From Betaproteobacteria bacterium (lineage in GTDB: Bacteria; Pseudomonadota; Gammaproteobacteria; Burkholderiales; Eutrophovitaceae), in assembly GCA_020354125.1 (NCBI GenBank), contig CP070643.1:3834439-3898438 (forward strand): a DNA stretch of 64,000 nt, in the 5' to 3' direction. Position numbers and translations under genes: made by a program. Under the pieces are notes generated by a model. The model saw nothing but the letters and a program-made list of their open reading frames with translations, did not search any database and was not told the origin of the DNA. Of this stretch, positions 51,719 through 59,485 are shown in pieces; the first letter of the stretch is position 1; each line of letters begins with the position of its first letter.

Positions 51719-53019
51719 TACATGCCTCCCTCGGTTACGAGTTCAGCCGAACGGTTATGCCGCGCGTCAACCGGTGCCACCCACAAAATGGCGGCACCGA
51801 ATAGCTTGATTGCACACGGCAGCAAGGCGTAGGTCGCAGAAAGCGCAAGCGTTTCATCAGCACTCGAGCCAGGCTGGTAGCCGAGGAAGGCCAGCAGCGG
51901 TAGTGCGACGCCCGCCGCCGCAGCCAGGTTGAGCTTTTCTATCATTTGCCACAGTCCAAAGTACGCACCATTAGCCTTGTGTTCACTCTCTCCACGATCG
52001 ACAAGATCGGCCAGGATTGACGGCGGCAGCGCGAGTTCTGCACCGTAGGCCACACCCGACATCACGCAGACGATGGCGAAAGCGACCACATCACCCGCGC
52101 CGAGCGCAAAAGCCCAGACGAAGGCCGCCACCGCCATCACCATACCGAGTAGCCATGCGTTCTTCTTGCCAGTACGACGTGACACGGCGACCCACGCCGG
52201 CATGCTGAGTGCCCCCGCAATGAAGTAGGCAACCAGAAACACGCCGGACAAGCGCGGCGTCTGCAGCACGTCCTCGACAAAGAACAGAATCAAGGTCGCA
52301 GGAATGGCGCCGGCCACCCCGCTGGGTATGATCACCGCGAGCAACCAGCGGAACTCGCGGTGGCGAAATGGCGTAAACATCGCGCGCCACGAACGGCGTG
52401 GCTGCGCGACCACCGGCACACGGGGTGTCAGTCGCCACGTCAACAAGGTGCACACCAGAAGGACCGGCACAAACATCAAACTGAACTGCACTACACCGGC
52501 AGCCTCGCCCGAACGCTGCGTCAGAACCTCGGGCAATGTGGCCGCAAGCATCACCCCCAGTATCCCAAGCGCAGCGCGAGCAGCAGTTATGCGCGTGCGC
52601 TCGTGATAATCCGATGACAGCTCGGCACCGATAGCAAGGTAGCTGATTGACGCGGCGCTAAAGCCGACATAGACAACAATCAACGATCCTGCAAGCCACC
52701 ACAACAACGCGGTGGCGCTTGAAACCGGCGGTTGGAACAAAGCAACAAAACCCACCGCCAGTAAAGGCACACCGAGGAGCACAATGATGAATCGACTCCA
52801 GCGCGTGCCGGCCGCGCGATCACTCAGGTAACCGAGCAGCGGATCCTGGATGGCGTCGAGCAGCCTTGCGGCAAAAAGAATCAGACCGATCCAGGCTAGA
52901 GGGGCACCCAGCGTTGTCGCGTAATACTTCGGGACGTGGACGTAGATCGGCAACGCCGCCATAGCCAGCGGTAACGCAAGCACCGAGTAACCGAGGAGCG
53001 CACCACGCGACAGCGTCAT
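51718..53019 (-). CDS. MFS transporter of the GPH (glycoside-pentoside-hexuronide) type
   Basis: 433 residues with twelve hydrophobic segments. The loop after helix 2 has LLDAIQDPLLGYLSDRAAGTRWSRF, the GPH version of the MFS motif A, and the second half has LPPSILADLVDRGESEHKANGAYFG, also GPH-like. In this gene neighbourhood the cargo is probably not a sugar; a lipid-related role is inferred only from context. Confidence 0.9.
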   Translation of the reverse strand: MTLSRGALLGYSVLALPLAMAALPIYVHVPKYYATTLGAPLAWIGLILFAARLLDAIQDPLLGYLSDRAAGTRWSRFIIVLLGVPLLAVGFVALFQPPVSSATALLWWLAGSLIVVYVGFSAASISYLAIGAELSSDYHERTRITAARAALGILGVMLAATLPEVLTQRSGEAAGVVQFSLMFVPVLLVCTLLTWRLTPRVPVVAQPRRSWRAMFTPFRHREFRWLLAVIIPSGVAGAIPATLILFFVEDVLQTPRLSGVFLVAYFIAGALSMPAWVAVSRRTGKKNAWLLGMVMAVAAFVWAFALGAGDVVAFAIVCVMSGVAYGAELALPPSILADLVDRGESEHKANGAYFGLWQMIEKLNLAAAAGVALPLLAFLGYQPGSSADETLALSATYALLPCAIKLFGAAILWVAPVDARHNRSAELVTEGGM

Positions 53020-53039
53020 GATCCAGCACTAACCTCGCT

Positions 53040-53675
53040 TCAGCTTTGGCCGATGAGGGATTCGCGTAATCCGGGTTCACGGGTACGCGGATCGAGCCAA
53101 ATGGAAAAGAACGCAAGCGCGAATTGATCGTCGGCGACTGTGCCGACCAGACGACCATTGTGATAGAACTGCGCGCCGACGCCAGGAAGATTCACGCCAG
53201 TGAGTCGGTCTCCCTTGCGGATATCCGGGAATACCCGCGCCATCTCAGCCGCCCATTGACGAAGAATTTCGCGATCGCCAAAGCCGAGGCGACGCATTTC
53301 CTTGACGCTGGTGTTGACCAGCCGCTTGGCCGGAATGTTGCGCGCGTAACGGATGTCGAGCGCGAATTCACTTTGCACAGTAACCGCATCCGAACGCGTC
53401 CACAGCGCAGCGTCATAAATGTGTAGTCCGAGCCAGCGCAAGCGACCCTCGCCTGCCGGACGAAGATCCGGCATTGCGCCACTAACCGAAGCTGGCAACG
53501 GCGCCATTGCCTGGCCCGCAAAAGGAATGAACAGAATCAACAGCAATAGCAGTCTGGCAGGGTGTTGAGAAACGTTACGAACGGGCTTCAGGCGGGCGAG
53601 CACCGTTTCTGAATTAAAACGGCTGTAAGCCCGGATCAGGCCCGCGCAGTAGTTTTTCAACATCCTGTTAAGCAT
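53040..53675 (-). CDS. Chalcone-isomerase-fold protein with a repeat-derived N-terminus
   Basis: 211 residues. From about residue 45 there is a signal-like helix (LLLLLILFIPFAGQAMA) and then a chalcone-isomerase-like domain (LRWLGLHIYDAALWTRS, IPAKRLVNTSVKEMRRLGF, FALAFFSIWLDPRTREPGLR). Bacterial members are of unknown function and are not flavonoid enzymes. The first 26 or so codons are written by the dispersed repeat. ATG 53675 has GGAG seven bases upstream and overlaps the cfa stop by 8 bases. Confidence 0.85.
   Translation of the reverse strand: MLNRMLKNYCAGLIRAYSRFNSETVLARLKPVRNVSQHPARLLLLLILFIPFAGQAMAPLPASVSGAMPDLRPAGEGRLRWLGLHIYDAALWTRSDAVTVQSEFALDIRYARNIPAKRLVNTSVKEMRRLGFGDREILRQWAAEMARVFPDIRKGDRLTGVNLPGVGAQFYHNGRLVGTVADDQFALAFFSIWLDPRTREPGLRESLIGQS
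53597..53671 (-). repeat. Dispersed stop-codon-anchored repeat, copy 2
   Basis: On minus it begins on the cfa stop (TTAACAG) and continues through GATGTTGAAAAACTACTGCG, TGATCCGGGCT, CAGCCGTTTT and ACGGTGCTCG, matching copy 1 at 1931-2008. Here it is read in frame as the first residues of the chalcone-isomerase-like protein (LKNYCAGLIRAYSRF). Confidence 0.75.
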
Positions 53676-54885
53676 TGATCAACTCCATCTGTGCGACATT
53701 GATACTCCCCGCCCTGAATCCTGCTTCGCAATAGGTAAGGTAGAAGTTCCACAGGCGCTCGAAGCGCGCATCGAAGCCATACTTTCGTAAAGAGGGCGCG
53801 GCTGCGTTATAACTCGCGCGCCAGCGCGCTAGCGTTTCCGCGTAATCGAGACCAAAGAAATGACACTCTCCCAACTCCAGCCCAGCGCGCTCGGCTTGTT
53901 GCGCGAATGCCGAAGGTGAAGGCAACATGCCGCCAGGAAACACGTACTGCTGAATGAAGTCGGTGCTGCGCCGGTAGTTTTCGAACAGCTCATCGGCGAT
54001 CACAATGGTCTGTATCAGTGCTCGACCGCCGCGACTGAGGCGCTTTTTCACGGCTGCGAAATAACCGGGCCAGAAAGCCTCACCGACCGCCTCGAACATT
54101 TCGATCGAAACAACAAAGTCGAACTGCCCCTCGACATCACGGTAATCGCAGATTTCCGTTTGCACTTGGCGATCCAGGCCAGCTTGACGCATGCGTCGCG
54201 AACAAAACGACCACTGCTCTTCGGACAGCGTGATTCCATGCACGCTAGCGCCACGCTCACGCGCCGCGACTTCGGCAAATCCACCCCAACCACAACCAAT
54301 TTCCAGGACCCGATCACCCTGTTGCACAGCGAGGCAATCCAGGATTCTGCGATACTTGGCGAGCTGGGCGTCCTCGAGACTGAGGCTTGCTTCTGCTCCA
54401 AACAAGGCTGACGAATACGTCATCGTCTGGTCGAGCCAAGCGCGATAGAAATCGTTGCCAAGGTCGTAATGAGCGTGAATATTACGCCGCGCATTACCCC
54501 GTGTATTACGTCGCATCAAATGGCGCAAACGATAGAGCATCTTTCCCCACCACTTGCCGCGCATCGCTGCTTCGAGAACGCCGCGGTTTTGCAACGCCAG
54601 TTCAAGCAGCGCTGCTAGATCCGGCGTGTCCCATTTGGATGCCATATAGGCTTCTGCAAAACCGATATCCCCCGACTTGAGAACATCGGCACAAACACTC
54701 CAGTCACGCACATGCAGCGTTGCATCCTGGCCTACTATGTCGCCCTCGAACATGAAGCGGTTGCCGTCTGGAGTAACAAACTCGAGACGGCCGTGGCGCA
54801 GCCGCGATAACAGAGACAGCAACACGCGCGCCGCCCGCGGCACTGCTGGCAATGTCTCGCGCAAAGTAATCTCTACCGGTTTCAT
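53668..54885 (-). CDS. cfa: Cyclopropane-fatty-acid synthase family SAM methyltransferase
   Basis: Adds a methylene or methyl group from SAM to double bonds of membrane lipid acyl chains. 405 residues from the ATG at 54885 (ribosome site AGGAG); the longer open frame overlaps DUF1365. N-terminal lipid-binding part; then YDLGNDFYRAWLDQTMTYS, SAM loop VLEIGCGWGGFAEVAARERG, ITLSEEQWSFC and SIEMFEAVGEAFWPGYF with the bicarbonate-site Glu. Of the subgroup that travels with DUF1365 and the FAD gene. Confidence 0.93.
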   Translation of the reverse strand: MKPVEITLRETLPAVPRAARVLLSLLSRLRHGRLEFVTPDGNRFMFEGDIVGQDATLHVRDWSVCADVLKSGDIGFAEAYMASKWDTPDLAALLELALQNRGVLEAAMRGKWWGKMLYRLRHLMRRNTRGNARRNIHAHYDLGNDFYRAWLDQTMTYSSALFGAEASLSLEDAQLAKYRRILDCLAVQQGDRVLEIGCGWGGFAEVAARERGASVHGITLSEEQWSFCSRRMRQAGLDRQVQTEICDYRDVEGQFDFVVSIEMFEAVGEAFWPGYFAAVKKRLSRGGRALIQTIVIADELFENYRRSTDFIQQYVFPGGMLPSPSAFAQQAERAGLELGECHFFGLDYAETLARWRASYNAAAPSLRKYGFDARFERLWNFYLTYCEAGFRAGSINVAQMELINA

Positions 54886-55640
54886 CTGGTTGTCTCCTGT
54901 TGCGGCGGAAGCGGCTTCGGAACGTAACGTACGCCCCGCAGCCACAGCTTCAGCGCCTGCAAGTGGATGCGCGCCATCACGCCCAACGTCATCCACGGGT
55001 AGAGAAAGAATGCCCGGAGCAAGCCTGCGATGTTGAAAGCCGAAGCCTTGCCCCAGATCGCCGTGAGCAGCAAACGCCCTTGCGAGTCCTCGTAGTCGAT
55101 GTTGACGTGACAGGAGGGGTACTCGGAGCGGAAACGGAAGACGTACTTTCCTTCGATCTGACAAAACGGGGATACGTGAAACACCTTACGCGCCTGTAAT
55201 ACGTCGTCAGGCTCGATCAGGCTTCCGTCGGGATGGGCCAACAAATAGTTGTGATGTTCGCCAAAGGTATTATTGACTTCGCACAGGATGGCTCGCAGTC
55301 CGCCATCCCGGTCGTGGCACAACCAGAAACTGACCGGATTGAATACGTAGCCCAGAACCCGCGGAAATGTTTGCAGCACCACATCGCCGTCGGCAGTGTG
55401 GATTCCTTCGCGCAGCAAAAGCTGGCGAATCCAGGGCTCGGGAGCCGTCCCGTCGCGAGCACCGTGGTCGCGAAACTGAAACGAGAACAGATTCCAGCGG
55501 TTGACTGAAAACAGAGGGTTGCTGACGTCGTTCAGCTTCGACAGTGGCAAGCGTAAAAAGAACACGCGATAACGAAACGTGTTCCGACGCGGGCGCAACC
55601 GCGCATGCATGACATTGCCATAGTAGATGGTCGGCTTCAC
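54882..55640 (-). CDS. DUF1365 family protein
   Basis: 252 residues, GTG start overlapping the FAD gene stop. Conserved stretches: YYGNVMHARLRPRRNTFRYRV, TFPRVLGYVFNPVSFWLCHDR, CEVNNTFGEHHNYLL and KVFHVSPFCQIEGKYVFRF. The family is always next to an FAD oxidoreductase and a Cfa-like gene. The Asn/His-rich loops suggest catalysis, but the reaction was not recognised here. Confidence 0.9.
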   Translation of the reverse strand: MKPTIYYGNVMHARLRPRRNTFRYRVFFLRLPLSKLNDVSNPLFSVNRWNLFSFQFRDHGARDGTAPEPWIRQLLLREGIHTADGDVVLQTFPRVLGYVFNPVSFWLCHDRDGGLRAILCEVNNTFGEHHNYLLAHPDGSLIEPDDVLQARKVFHVSPFCQIEGKYVFRFRSEYPSCHVNIDYEDSQGRLLLTAIWGKASAFNIAGLLRAFFLYPWMTLGVMARIHLQALKLWLRGVRYVPKPLPPQQETTR

Positions 55641-56944
55641 GCCACGCCCCTGATTTCCACCTCGGCTGCACGGTGCTGCTGCCACGGCGCTGCAACCCCC
55701 AGACCGTTGACTACCTCCAGGGCGGAGCGCAGCCCGTCTTCGTGAAAACCGTAGCCGGTCCAGGCACCACAGAACCAGGTGTTGTTCCTGCCCTGTATCG
55801 AAGGCAGCTCGCGCTGCGCCTCGATAGCGGCGCGATCGAAAATCGGGTGGGCGTATTCGAAGCGATCAATGACCGAATCCGCGTCTGGCTCGTGGGTCGG
55901 ATTCAATGTCACCAGAACCTGCCTTTCGAAGGGAAGCGGTTGCAGGCGGTTGATCAGGTAGCTGACACTGACTGGGCGGCCTTCAGGTCCGGTACTGCCG
56001 GCGATGTAATTCCAGGCAGCCCACGCGTCGCGCATGCTGGGTAGCAAGGAAACGTCGGTATGCAACACGGCGTGATTCATTTGATATCCAACCCGCGACA
56101 GCACACGCCGTTCGGCTGGAGACAGATCTTCGAGAATGCTTAAGGCCTGATCACTGTGGCAGGCAAATACGACTTGAGAGAACGTTTCCGTTGCGCCGCC
56201 GACAGTCTTGATGCACACACCCTGGGCAGTACGCGCCACGGATGAAACAGGCGTTGCCACGCGCACATCGTTGATGCCCGCTGCAAGTTTCCGTACATAT
56301 TCGCGTCCACCACCACGCACGGTCTTCCAAACCGGGCGGTTCGATATGCCCAGCAGGCCGTGGTTGTGGCAAAAACGGAAAAAAGTCTCGACCGGGTAAT
56401 CGAGCATGCGTAAAGTCGGGCACGACCAGATTGCCCCGCTCATTGGTAGCAGGTACCAATCACGAAATGCTCGCCCGAATCCGCGCCGGTCAAGAAAATC
56501 GCCTAGTGAGCCTTGGCAGCCGCGACCACTCATCAGCGCCTGGGTGCTTTCACGGTTGAAACGCAGTATTTCCTTGAGCATTCGCCAGAACTCAGGCTTG
56601 ATGAGGTTGCGCTTCTGGGCAAAGATCGTCGCCAGATTACTGCCGGCCCATTCGAGTTTCTCCTCGTCGACCCGGACGCTGAACGACATGTTGCTGAGCG
56701 CATGCGGCACACCCAGATGCTCGAACAGCGCAACAAGATTGGGGTAAGTGCGGTCGTTGAAAACCAGAAAACCGGTGTCGACCGGCGCGGTGAAGCCGTC
56801 TAGCGTCACGTCAACAGTATTTGTGTGGCCGCCCAGATAGGTGTTGGCCTCAAACAAGGTGACCTGATAACGACGCGACAACAACCACGCGGCAGACAAG
56901 CCGGCGATGCCAGCGCCGATTACGGCGATTCGTTCCGGCTTCAT
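55637..56944 (-). CDS. FAD-dependent oxidoreductase (amine-oxidase fold)
   Basis: 435 residues from the ATG at 56944; the open frame runs 37 codons earlier without conservation. FAD-binding IAVIGAGIAGLSAAWLLSRRYQVTLFEA, GGHTNTVDVTLDGFTAPVDTGF, and the C-terminal WFCGAWTGYGFHEDGLRSAL. Related proteins in Rhodobacter act with a Cfa-like methylase in making furan fatty acids, so a lipid-acyl desaturase role is reasonable here but unproven. Confidence 0.93.
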   Translation of the reverse strand: MKPERIAVIGAGIAGLSAAWLLSRRYQVTLFEANTYLGGHTNTVDVTLDGFTAPVDTGFLVFNDRTYPNLVALFEHLGVPHALSNMSFSVRVDEEKLEWAGSNLATIFAQKRNLIKPEFWRMLKEILRFNRESTQALMSGRGCQGSLGDFLDRRGFGRAFRDWYLLPMSGAIWSCPTLRMLDYPVETFFRFCHNHGLLGISNRPVWKTVRGGGREYVRKLAAGINDVRVATPVSSVARTAQGVCIKTVGGATETFSQVVFACHSDQALSILEDLSPAERRVLSRVGYQMNHAVLHTDVSLLPSMRDAWAAWNYIAGSTGPEGRPVSVSYLINRLQPLPFERQVLVTLNPTHEPDADSVIDRFEYAHPIFDRAAIEAQRELPSIQGRNNTWFCGAWTGYGFHEDGLRSALEVVNGLGVAAPWQQHRAAEVEIRGVA

Positions 56945-57003
56945 GCTGGTCAACGCTCTATATATATAGTCATCAATGAACGGATCTGGACGACGTGTCG
57001 ACC

Positions 57004-57438
57004 TCAGATCTCGCCAGACAACCGCGCCGGGACGTGAGCCGCCGTGCGTGAACATGCCGGGTCGCTACCGACGGGCGCGGGCTCGCTGGTTCCGCTCAAC
57101 ACCCCCTGCTCAACATCGCCAATCGGACGCAGCTCGAGCCAAGGGGTCATCGTCGGCCCTGTGGTATCGCCCACTGCCTGGGCATGGGAAGAGAAATAGA
57201 ACAGCAGGTCGGAATCGGCTGGAGCGGCGGTCTCGGAATAAAGGTCCCGCTCCGGCTTGTCTGTTCCACGAACACCCGTTTCGATCAGGCCATCATCACT
57301 ACCGAAAGAACCATTTCCGATAGAAGCGTGACGATTAGCTGCAACCATCTGAATTTCCATGCTAGTCGTCACATGTTGTGGGCACGACATGGTTCCATGT
57401 ACAACCAGCGGGAGAAACAGAATCATCAAAATGTTCAT
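57004..57438 (-). CDS. Small exported protein of unknown function, first in the operon
   Basis: 144 residues; hydrophobic start MNILMILFLPLVVHGTMS resembles a signal peptide, the rest is polar and unlike anything known to me. The ATG at 57438 has AGGA six bases upstream, and that AGGA is part of an operator-like 13-mer. It lies 60 bases before the FAD gene and 34 bases after the promoter -10. It could be a real small protein or a long leader with a chance frame. Confidence 0.5.
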   Translation of the reverse strand: MNILMILFLPLVVHGTMSCPQHVTTSMEIQMVAANRHASIGNGSFGSDDGLIETGVRGTDKPERDLYSETAAPADSDLLFYFSSHAQAVGDTTGPTMTPWLELRPIGDVEQGVLSGTSEPAPVGSDPACSRTAAHVPARLSGEI

Positions 57439-57441
57439 GCT

Positions 57442-57454
57442 TTGTCCTAGTCAA
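57442..57454 (-). promoter_or_regulatory. 13-mer operator-like site, left copy
   Basis: On minus TTGACTAGGACAA, one base different from the right copy at 57505-57517, which is in opposite orientation. Just upstream of the 57438 start; contains its ribosome-site AGGA. Confidence 0.45.
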
Positions 57455-57471
57455 AACGGCGTGGAGGTGGT

Positions 57472-57500
57472 AAATTAGCGACTAAATTGGAATTAGTCAA
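57472..57500 (-). promoter_or_regulatory. Promoter of the lipid/photolyase operon
   Basis: On minus TTGACT (-35, 57495-57500) and TAATTT (-10, 57472-57477) with a 17-base spacer. The inverted repeat at 57480-57498 occupies the spacer and touches the -35, where MerR-family proteins bind. Confidence 0.65.
57480..57498 (+). promoter_or_regulatory. Inverted repeat GACTAA-N7-TTAGTC, candidate CarH/LitR operator
   Basis: Perfect 6-bp arms around ATTGGAA. It sits midway between the two divergent genes and between -35 and -10 of the operon promoter. A possible -35 for the regulator gene (TTGGAA, 57487-57492) also lies in it, paired at 17 bases with TAGGAC. Confidence 0.6.
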
Positions 57501-57504
57501 CTAT

Positions 57505-57517
57505 TTGTCTAGGACAA
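57505..57517 (+). promoter_or_regulatory. 13-mer operator-like site, right copy
   Basis: TTGTCTAGGACAA: perfect inverted arms TTGTC/GACAA around TAG. It ends 7 bases before the ATG of the MerR gene and overlaps its possible -10, leaving almost no leader. Confidence 0.5.
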
Positions 57518-57524
57518 CTCGGGC

Positions 57525-58448
57525 ATGGCTCACGACACGAAAGACGGCGCAGCGACAATCCTGTTCAATATCAGCGCGGTAGAACGCGAGACAGGTCTTT
57601 CCAAGGACACTCTGCGCGTCTGGGAACGTCGCTACGACTTTCCTCACCCGGTTCGCGACGACAATGGCGATCGCGCATACACCACTGGTCAGATCGCAAA
57701 GCTACGTTTAATCAAGCGTTTATTGGATCAAGGGCATCGGCCGGGCAAGATCATCGGGCTGGACGACGAGCATTTGGAAAGGCTGGTCACGGAGCCAGCC
57801 GGAGATCAGCCGCCGAGACAGGACATCGCGGTCTACATACGCCTGGTCAGGTCCCATCAGGCGCTCGAGTTACGGCGCCACCTGTCCCAGGCGATGGCCC
57901 GCCAAGGACTGCAGAAATTCGTTGTCGACACGGTGGCGCCCCTTACCCGTGCGGTCGGTGAAGCCTGGATGCGCGGCGAGATCGCCGTTTTCGAGGAGCA
58001 CCTCTACACTGAGTTGATGGAGGGCTTGCTTCGCAACGCCATCACAGCCCTGCAACCACAGGGGAATGCGCCGCGCGTATTGCTGACCTCGCTGCCGAAT
58101 GAACCGCACAACCTCGGCTTGTTGATGGTCGAAGCCATGCTCACAGTCGAAAACGCACTATGTATTCCACTCGGTACTGAAACACCGGTAACCGAAATTG
58201 CTCAGGCCGCCCAAGCGCACAGAGTAGATATGGTCGCTTTGTCTTTTAGCAGTGCCTACCCGGAAAGCAAGGCGATCGACGCGTTGCGGGAACTGCGCTC
58301 GTTGCTGCCAGACTCAACACTGCTTTGCGCTGGCGGCGCAGGCATTGCTCGTATACGTCGCCGCCTCGATGGTATTCAGCTGATTATCGAGCTTGAGAAG
58401 ATGTGCGAACTTGTCAGACAATGGCGCGCTGAGCATTCAAGCTACTGA
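57525..58448 (+). CDS. MerR-family B12-binding photoreceptor regulator (CarH/LitR type)
   Basis: Repressor that, in the dark, holds adenosylcobalamin and binds DNA as a tetramer; light breaks the Co-C bond and frees the promoter. 307 residues: MerR helix-turn-helix at about 13-80 (GLSKDTLRVWERRYDFPHPVR), helical B12 cap with the light-sensor motif W148-x9-E158H159, and a Rossmann B12 domain with E193xHxxG198 whose His195 would ligate cobalt. All key residues are present, so AdoB12 light sensing is expected. Divergent from the photolyase/lipid operon. Confidence 0.92.
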   Translation: MAHDTKDGAATILFNISAVERETGLSKDTLRVWERRYDFPHPVRDDNGDRAYTTGQIAKLRLIKRLLDQGHRPGKIIGLDDEHLERLVTEPAGDQPPRQDIAVYIRLVRSHQALELRRHLSQAMARQGLQKFVVDTVAPLTRAVGEAWMRGEIAVFEEHLYTELMEGLLRNAITALQPQGNAPRVLLTSLPNEPHNLGLLMVEAMLTVENALCIPLGTETPVTEIAQAAQAHRVDMVALSFSSAYPESKAIDALRELRSLLPDSTLLCAGGAGIARIRRRLDGIQLIIELEKMCELVRQWRAEHSSY

Positions 58449-58527
58449 AAGCAAAGGTAGTCTGCGCGAATCCGAGCAGGGCGGCGCGTCTCGTACGGCC
58501 CAGCGGTGAACTTGTCGTGAGGCGCGG

Positions 58528-58556
58528 CTGACAAAGCTAAAACCTCGCTAATATAC
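58528..58556 (+). promoter_or_regulatory. Possible promoter of the ferritin-like gene
   Basis: CTGACA and ATATAC are 17 bases apart; TAATAT overlaps the latter with a shorter spacer. Lies 31 bases before the ATG at 58587. No copy of the CarH-like dyad is seen here. Confidence 0.35.
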
Positions 58557-58586
58557 GCCCCTGTCGCCAGGCGCAGTTCAACTACC

Positions 58587-59420
58587 ATGCTATATCCGGA
58601 ATTGTTCAAACAGTTTGAAGCCCTGCGGTGGAATCTCGAGACCGATATCCCCTGGTCCGAGTTCGACCGCGACAAGCTAACGGACGAGCAGGCGCTCACC
58701 ATCAAGATGAATGCCATCACTGAGTGGGCAGCGCTGCCGGCGACCGAAATGTTCCTGCGAGACAATCGCGACGACAGCGATTTTTGCGCATTTATGTCAG
58801 TCTGGTTCTATGAAGAGCAGAAACACTCGTTAGTATTAATGGAGTACCTGCGACGCTTTCGACCCGATCTGCTGCCAACCGAACAAGAACTGCACGCAGT
58901 GAGGTTCGAGTTCGATCCCGCCCCGCGCCTCGAGACGTTGATGCTGCATTTTTGCGGTGAGATCCGTCTCAACCACTGGTATCGGTGCGCCGCCAAGTGG
59001 CATACCGAACCAGTCATACGGCACATCTACGAGACCATTTCGAAGGATGAGGCGCGCCACGGTGGTGCCTACCTGCGTTACATGAAGCAAGCGATCGAGC
59101 AAGCCGGTGACGTCGCCCGCGCGGCATTTGCCAAGGTTGGCGTGCTAATGGCGTCCAGCGCCCGCAACCGCAAGCCGTTGCATCCAACCAACCTGCATGT
59201 CAACAAGGGGCTGTTCCCGAACGATACGGTCCAGAGCCGACTGCCGGACCCGCAATGGCTGGAACACTGGCTCGATCAACAGATCAAGTTCGACCGCGAC
59301 TGGGAAGCGCGCGTCGTCAGAATGATCCTGCACAACCTTTCCGGCTTGCTCGGACAGACGATTACTTCGGCACAGGACCTCAACCGGTTCCGCAAACAGC
59401 TCGCTGCCGCGGCGGCCTGA
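58587..59420 (+). CDS. Di-iron ferritin-like protein (acyl-ACP-desaturase/RNR-like)
   Basis: 277 residues, nearly all helical. Two metal half-sites are seen: TEWAALPATEMFL with FYEEQKHSLVLMEYL (E...ExxH), and FCGEIRLNHWYRC with SKDEARHGGAYLRYM (E...ExxH). This is the pattern of ferritin-like di-iron oxidases, desaturases and RNR small subunits. The substrate is unknown; the neighbouring lipid operon makes an acyl chain a fair guess. Confidence 0.8.
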   Translation: MLYPELFKQFEALRWNLETDIPWSEFDRDKLTDEQALTIKMNAITEWAALPATEMFLRDNRDDSDFCAFMSVWFYEEQKHSLVLMEYLRRFRPDLLPTEQELHAVRFEFDPAPRLETLMLHFCGEIRLNHWYRCAAKWHTEPVIRHIYETISKDEARHGGAYLRYMKQAIEQAGDVARAAFAKVGVLMASSARNRKPLHPTNLHVNKGLFPNDTVQSRLPDPQWLEHWLDQQIKFDRDWEARVVRMILHNLSGLLGQTITSAQDLNRFRKQLAAAAA

Positions 59421-59485
59421 GCGATCCGCAGCGGCAACGACCGTGCTGCAACTGTATGATGGCGGCTGACCGATTCAGTGCGACC

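Noticed and set aside
54160-54448. Plus-strand frames inside cfa
   Set aside because: Shadows of the methyltransferase domain.
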